A stretch of 64,000 nucleotides of DNA from Rhodococcus oxybenzonivorans. Its GTDB lineage: Bacteria > Actinomycetota > Actinomycetes > Mycobacteriales > Mycobacteriaceae. The DNA is taken from positions 5,580,001-5,644,000 of the forward strand of contig NZ_CP021354.1 of the NCBI RefSeq assembly GCF_003130705.1. The letters are read 5' to 3'. Position 1 is the stretch's first letter; each line of letters starts with the position of its first letter. Below, piece after piece: positions 48,295 through 64,000 of this stretch. Both the position numbers and the translations under genes were made by a program. Below the pieces are notes generated by a model. The model saw only the letters and a program-made list of their open reading frames with translations, was not told where the DNA came from and did no database searches.

Positions 48295-49731
48295 ATGCGA
48301 GAACGGTACGGAGCGTTCGTCGGCGGACATGACGAGCCCACCAAGGGTGGGAAGTACTTTTCCACCCGCGACCCCGCAACAGGCGAGGTCATCGCCGAGG
48401 TTGCGCTCGGTCAGGCGGAAGACATCGACTCAGCTGTCGCCGTAGCGCAGGGCGCCTTCGCCTCATGGCGTGATACTCCGGCCGCCACCCGCGGTCGTAT
48501 CCTGCTCGAGATAGCTCGCACACTGCGGCTACACGCGGAGGACCTCGCCCGAATCGAAACGCTGGACACTGGTCAGACGCTCTCGCAGTCGAAGATAGAT
48601 ATCGAGACCGCCGCACGATACTTCGAGTACTACGGTGGAGCCGCAGACAAGGTCCACGGCGAGACGATTCCACTCGGACCCGACTATCTCTCGTATACCC
48701 GTAATGAACCGTTCGGTGTCATCGGTGTCGTCACCCCATGGAACGCGCCGATCAACCAGGCCGCGCGGGCGATTGCCCCGGCGCTCGCGATGGGCAATGT
48801 GGTGGTTCTCAAACCCGCGGAAGACACACCACTGTCTGCCCTCGAGATGAGCCGCTTCGCCGTGGAAGCCGGATTACCCGCGGGCATCCTGAATGTCGTC
48901 CCCGGGTTTGGCGCCGACGCAGGCGCTGCGCTGACAGGCCACGACCTCGTCCGCAAGGTTGTCTTCACCGGTTCAGTCGAAACTGGCCGGGCCATTATGC
49001 GAGCCGCCGCCCGACGACTGATTCCGCTTACTCTCGAGTTGGGCGGTAAGTCGCCCAACATAGTTTTCAGCGACGCCGACCTCGACGCCGCGGCGGCAGG
49101 CGCGTGGACTGCCTTCACCACCAAGGCTGGACAGGTGTGTTCTGCCGGCAGCCGGTTACTCGTGCATTCATCAGTGCACGACGAGTTGGTCGACAGGCTC
49201 GTCCTTCAAGCGAAGACTACGGTCATTGGACCGGGCATCGAGGACCCCGACATCGGATCCTTGGCCACCCGCGGCCAATTCGACAAGGTCCGCTCCTATC
49301 TCGAGCTGGGACCCCGTGAAGGTGCACGCGTCGCGACAGGGGGAAAAGTGGCCGACACCGGACGGCTCGGCCGCGGGTTGTTCATCGAGCCGACAGTCTT
49401 CGTCGACGTCGATAACACCATGCGCGTGGCCCGCGAAGAAATTTTCGGCCCAGTGCTGACCGTGCTCCGATTCGAGTCTGACCGAGAGGCCGTCGAAATC
49501 GCCAACGACAGCGACTACGGACTTGTCGCGGGCGTGTGGACCCAAGATCTCGGCCGAGCTCACCGTGTCGCCGGTGCGATCGAGGTGGGCCAGGTGTTCA
49601 TCAACGAGTACTTCGCTGGTGGTGTCGAAACCCCGTTCGGAGGCTATAAAACAAGCGGGTTCGGGAGAGAGAAGGGCTTTGAGGCACTCAAGCACTACTG
49701 CCAACTGAAGACAGTCACCGCCCGCCTGTGA
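48295..49731 (+). CDS. NAD(P)-dependent aldehyde dehydrogenase
   Basis: A 478-residue ALDH-superfamily enzyme oxidising an aldehyde to the acid. Asn150 in VVTPWNAPINQ, Glu248 in LTLELGGKSPNIVFSDAD and the nucleophile Cys282 in KAGQVCSAGSRLLV are in place. GSVETGRAIM is the cofactor loop and EIFGPVLTVLRF the C-terminal signature. It ends PFGGYKTSGFGREKGFEALKHY, as in betaine-aldehyde and vanillin-type dehydrogenases. It is a single gene with its own IclR-type operator, so it probably delivers the acid entering the neighbouring operon, perhaps from an alcohol oxidised by the dehydrogenase at 31.6-32.6 kb. Confidence 0.9.
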   Translation: MRERYGAFVGGHDEPTKGGKYFSTRDPATGEVIAEVALGQAEDIDSAVAVAQGAFASWRDTPAATRGRILLEIARTLRLHAEDLARIETLDTGQTLSQSKIDIETAARYFEYYGGAADKVHGETIPLGPDYLSYTRNEPFGVIGVVTPWNAPINQAARAIAPALAMGNVVVLKPAEDTPLSALEMSRFAVEAGLPAGILNVVPGFGADAGAALTGHDLVRKVVFTGSVETGRAIMRAAARRLIPLTLELGGKSPNIVFSDADLDAAAAGAWTAFTTKAGQVCSAGSRLLVHSSVHDELVDRLVLQAKTTVIGPGIEDPDIGSLATRGQFDKVRSYLELGPREGARVATGGKVADTGRLGRGLFIEPTVFVDVDNTMRVAREEIFGPVLTVLRFESDREAVEIANDSDYGLVAGVWTQDLGRAHRVAGAIEVGQVFINEYFAGGVETPFGGYKTSGFGREKGFEALKHYCQLKTVTARL

Positions 49732-49844
49732 TGGCGTTCGAAAACACCGCTGCGCCGCGAGCCGGAAAGGTCAGGCGCCGAGAGGACTAACGCTGCCGCC
49801 CGTACCGATGAGCAGTGGAGCCACGGACGTGAGCTCGAATGCTC

Positions 49845-50018
49845 CTACTTCTCCTGTTGTCGGTTCACCATCTCGGTGATCCAGACCGGCGCGAAGGGTG
49901 AGGTGCAGTTCGGGGGCGTCGGGTAATCCTCGAGCACGTGCAGCCGCTCGCCGATGTCGATGGCGCGTGCTCGGTGCTCGGCGTGCTCGATTCCGATTTG
50001 CGCCAAGCAGGAATTCAT
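49845..50018 (-). CDS. Small ORF just downstream of the NRPS gene
   Basis: A 57-residue frame, MNSCLAQIGIEHAEHRARAI followed by DIGERLHVLEDYPTPPNC and a Trp-Ile-Thr-Glu ending. The same frame stays open upstream across the NRPS stop codon (reading [20 protein letters not shown]), so a longer form starting inside the NRPS end is possible. The order of charged and hydrophobic residues looks protein-like, but I recognise no family and see no good ribosome site. It is not MbtH-like. It lies within the 339-bp gap between the aldehyde dehydrogenase and the NRPS, which otherwise shows nothing. Confidence 0.35.
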   Translation of the reverse strand: MNSCLAQIGIEHAEHRARAIDIGERLHVLEDYPTPPNCTSPFAPVWITEMVNRQQEK

Positions 50019-50070
50019 CGCCCACTGCAGGCGATCCGGAGGTTGGTGGCGGCCCAGGTGGCGAGCAGCG

Positions 50071-64000
<13,930 letters not shown>

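Overview
The window is GC-rich and gene-dense. It comes from a catabolically versatile mycolate-type actinobacterium, most probably Rhodococcus or a close Nocardiaceae relative. The main clues are a full-length PknK-like kinase/ATPase/LuxR fusion, a DUF5313 membrane protein, close counterparts of mycobacterial HemQ, CysA2-type rhodanese and NirA/SirA, several acyl-CoA dehydrogenase operons, and a giant NRPS. I saw no tRNA, rRNA, CRISPR array, transposase or integrase.

Layout. (1) 0-7.3 kb, minus strand: an acyl-CoA/keto-acid catabolic set (enoyl-CoA hydratase, broken second hydratase, cis-CaaD-like tautomerase, alpha/beta hydrolase, metallo-beta-lactamase-fold enzyme, acetoacetyl-CoA synthetase) headed by an AraC regulator. 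(2) 7.5-13.1 kb: a LuxR/NB-ARC regulator, a decayed zeta-toxin gene, two small alpha/beta-barrel proteins and an HSL-type esterase. (3) 13.4-22.2 kb: two divergent operons, transporter/acyl-CoA synthetase/quinone oxidoreductase versus SDR/acyl-CoA dehydrogenase/thiolase/TetR, then a second TetR. They share a central promoter region with a repeated operator, and both outer ends carry the same double-hairpin repeat. (4) 22.2-23.3 kb: an HxlR regulator and an NTF2-like protein, each preceded by the same small palindrome. (5) 23.6-32.6 kb and 44.0-49.7 kb: two blocks tied together by seven copies of a TGTGCCG-N5-CGGCACA operator, best copy directly in front of an IclR gene. Together they encode a MmgE/PrpD protein, an MHS transporter, GntR and IclR regulators, a hydrolase operon, and an acyl-CoA dehydrogenase / type III CoA-transferase / malyl-CoA-lyase-type lyase / MaoC hydratase operon plus an aldehyde dehydrogenase. 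The four-gene operon fits breakdown of a C5 dicarboxylate such as methylsuccinate, mesaconate or itaconate through citramalyl-CoA to acetyl-CoA and pyruvate. (6) 32.9-38.6 kb: an ArsR/MFS efflux pair with tandem operators, the PknK homologue and DUF5313. (7) 38.6-43.5 kb: a sulfur cluster with an OhrR-like one-Cys MarR regulator, HemQ, rhodanese, a siroheme sulfite reductase paralogue lacking the Tyr-Cys crosslink cysteine, and a HisC-like aminotransferase. (8) 49.8-64.0 kb: the 3' part of a very large NRPS gene running off the right edge, with four adenylation domains in view (one with a clear threonine code followed by an epimerase) and a C-terminal thioesterase.

The strongest new observations are the seven-site IclR-type regulon linking two catabolic blocks about 13 kb apart, and the OhrR/rhodanese/HemQ/altered-sulfite-reductase module, which could be a reactive-sulfur response system. 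Functions come from motifs and remembered family sequences; no database search was possible.
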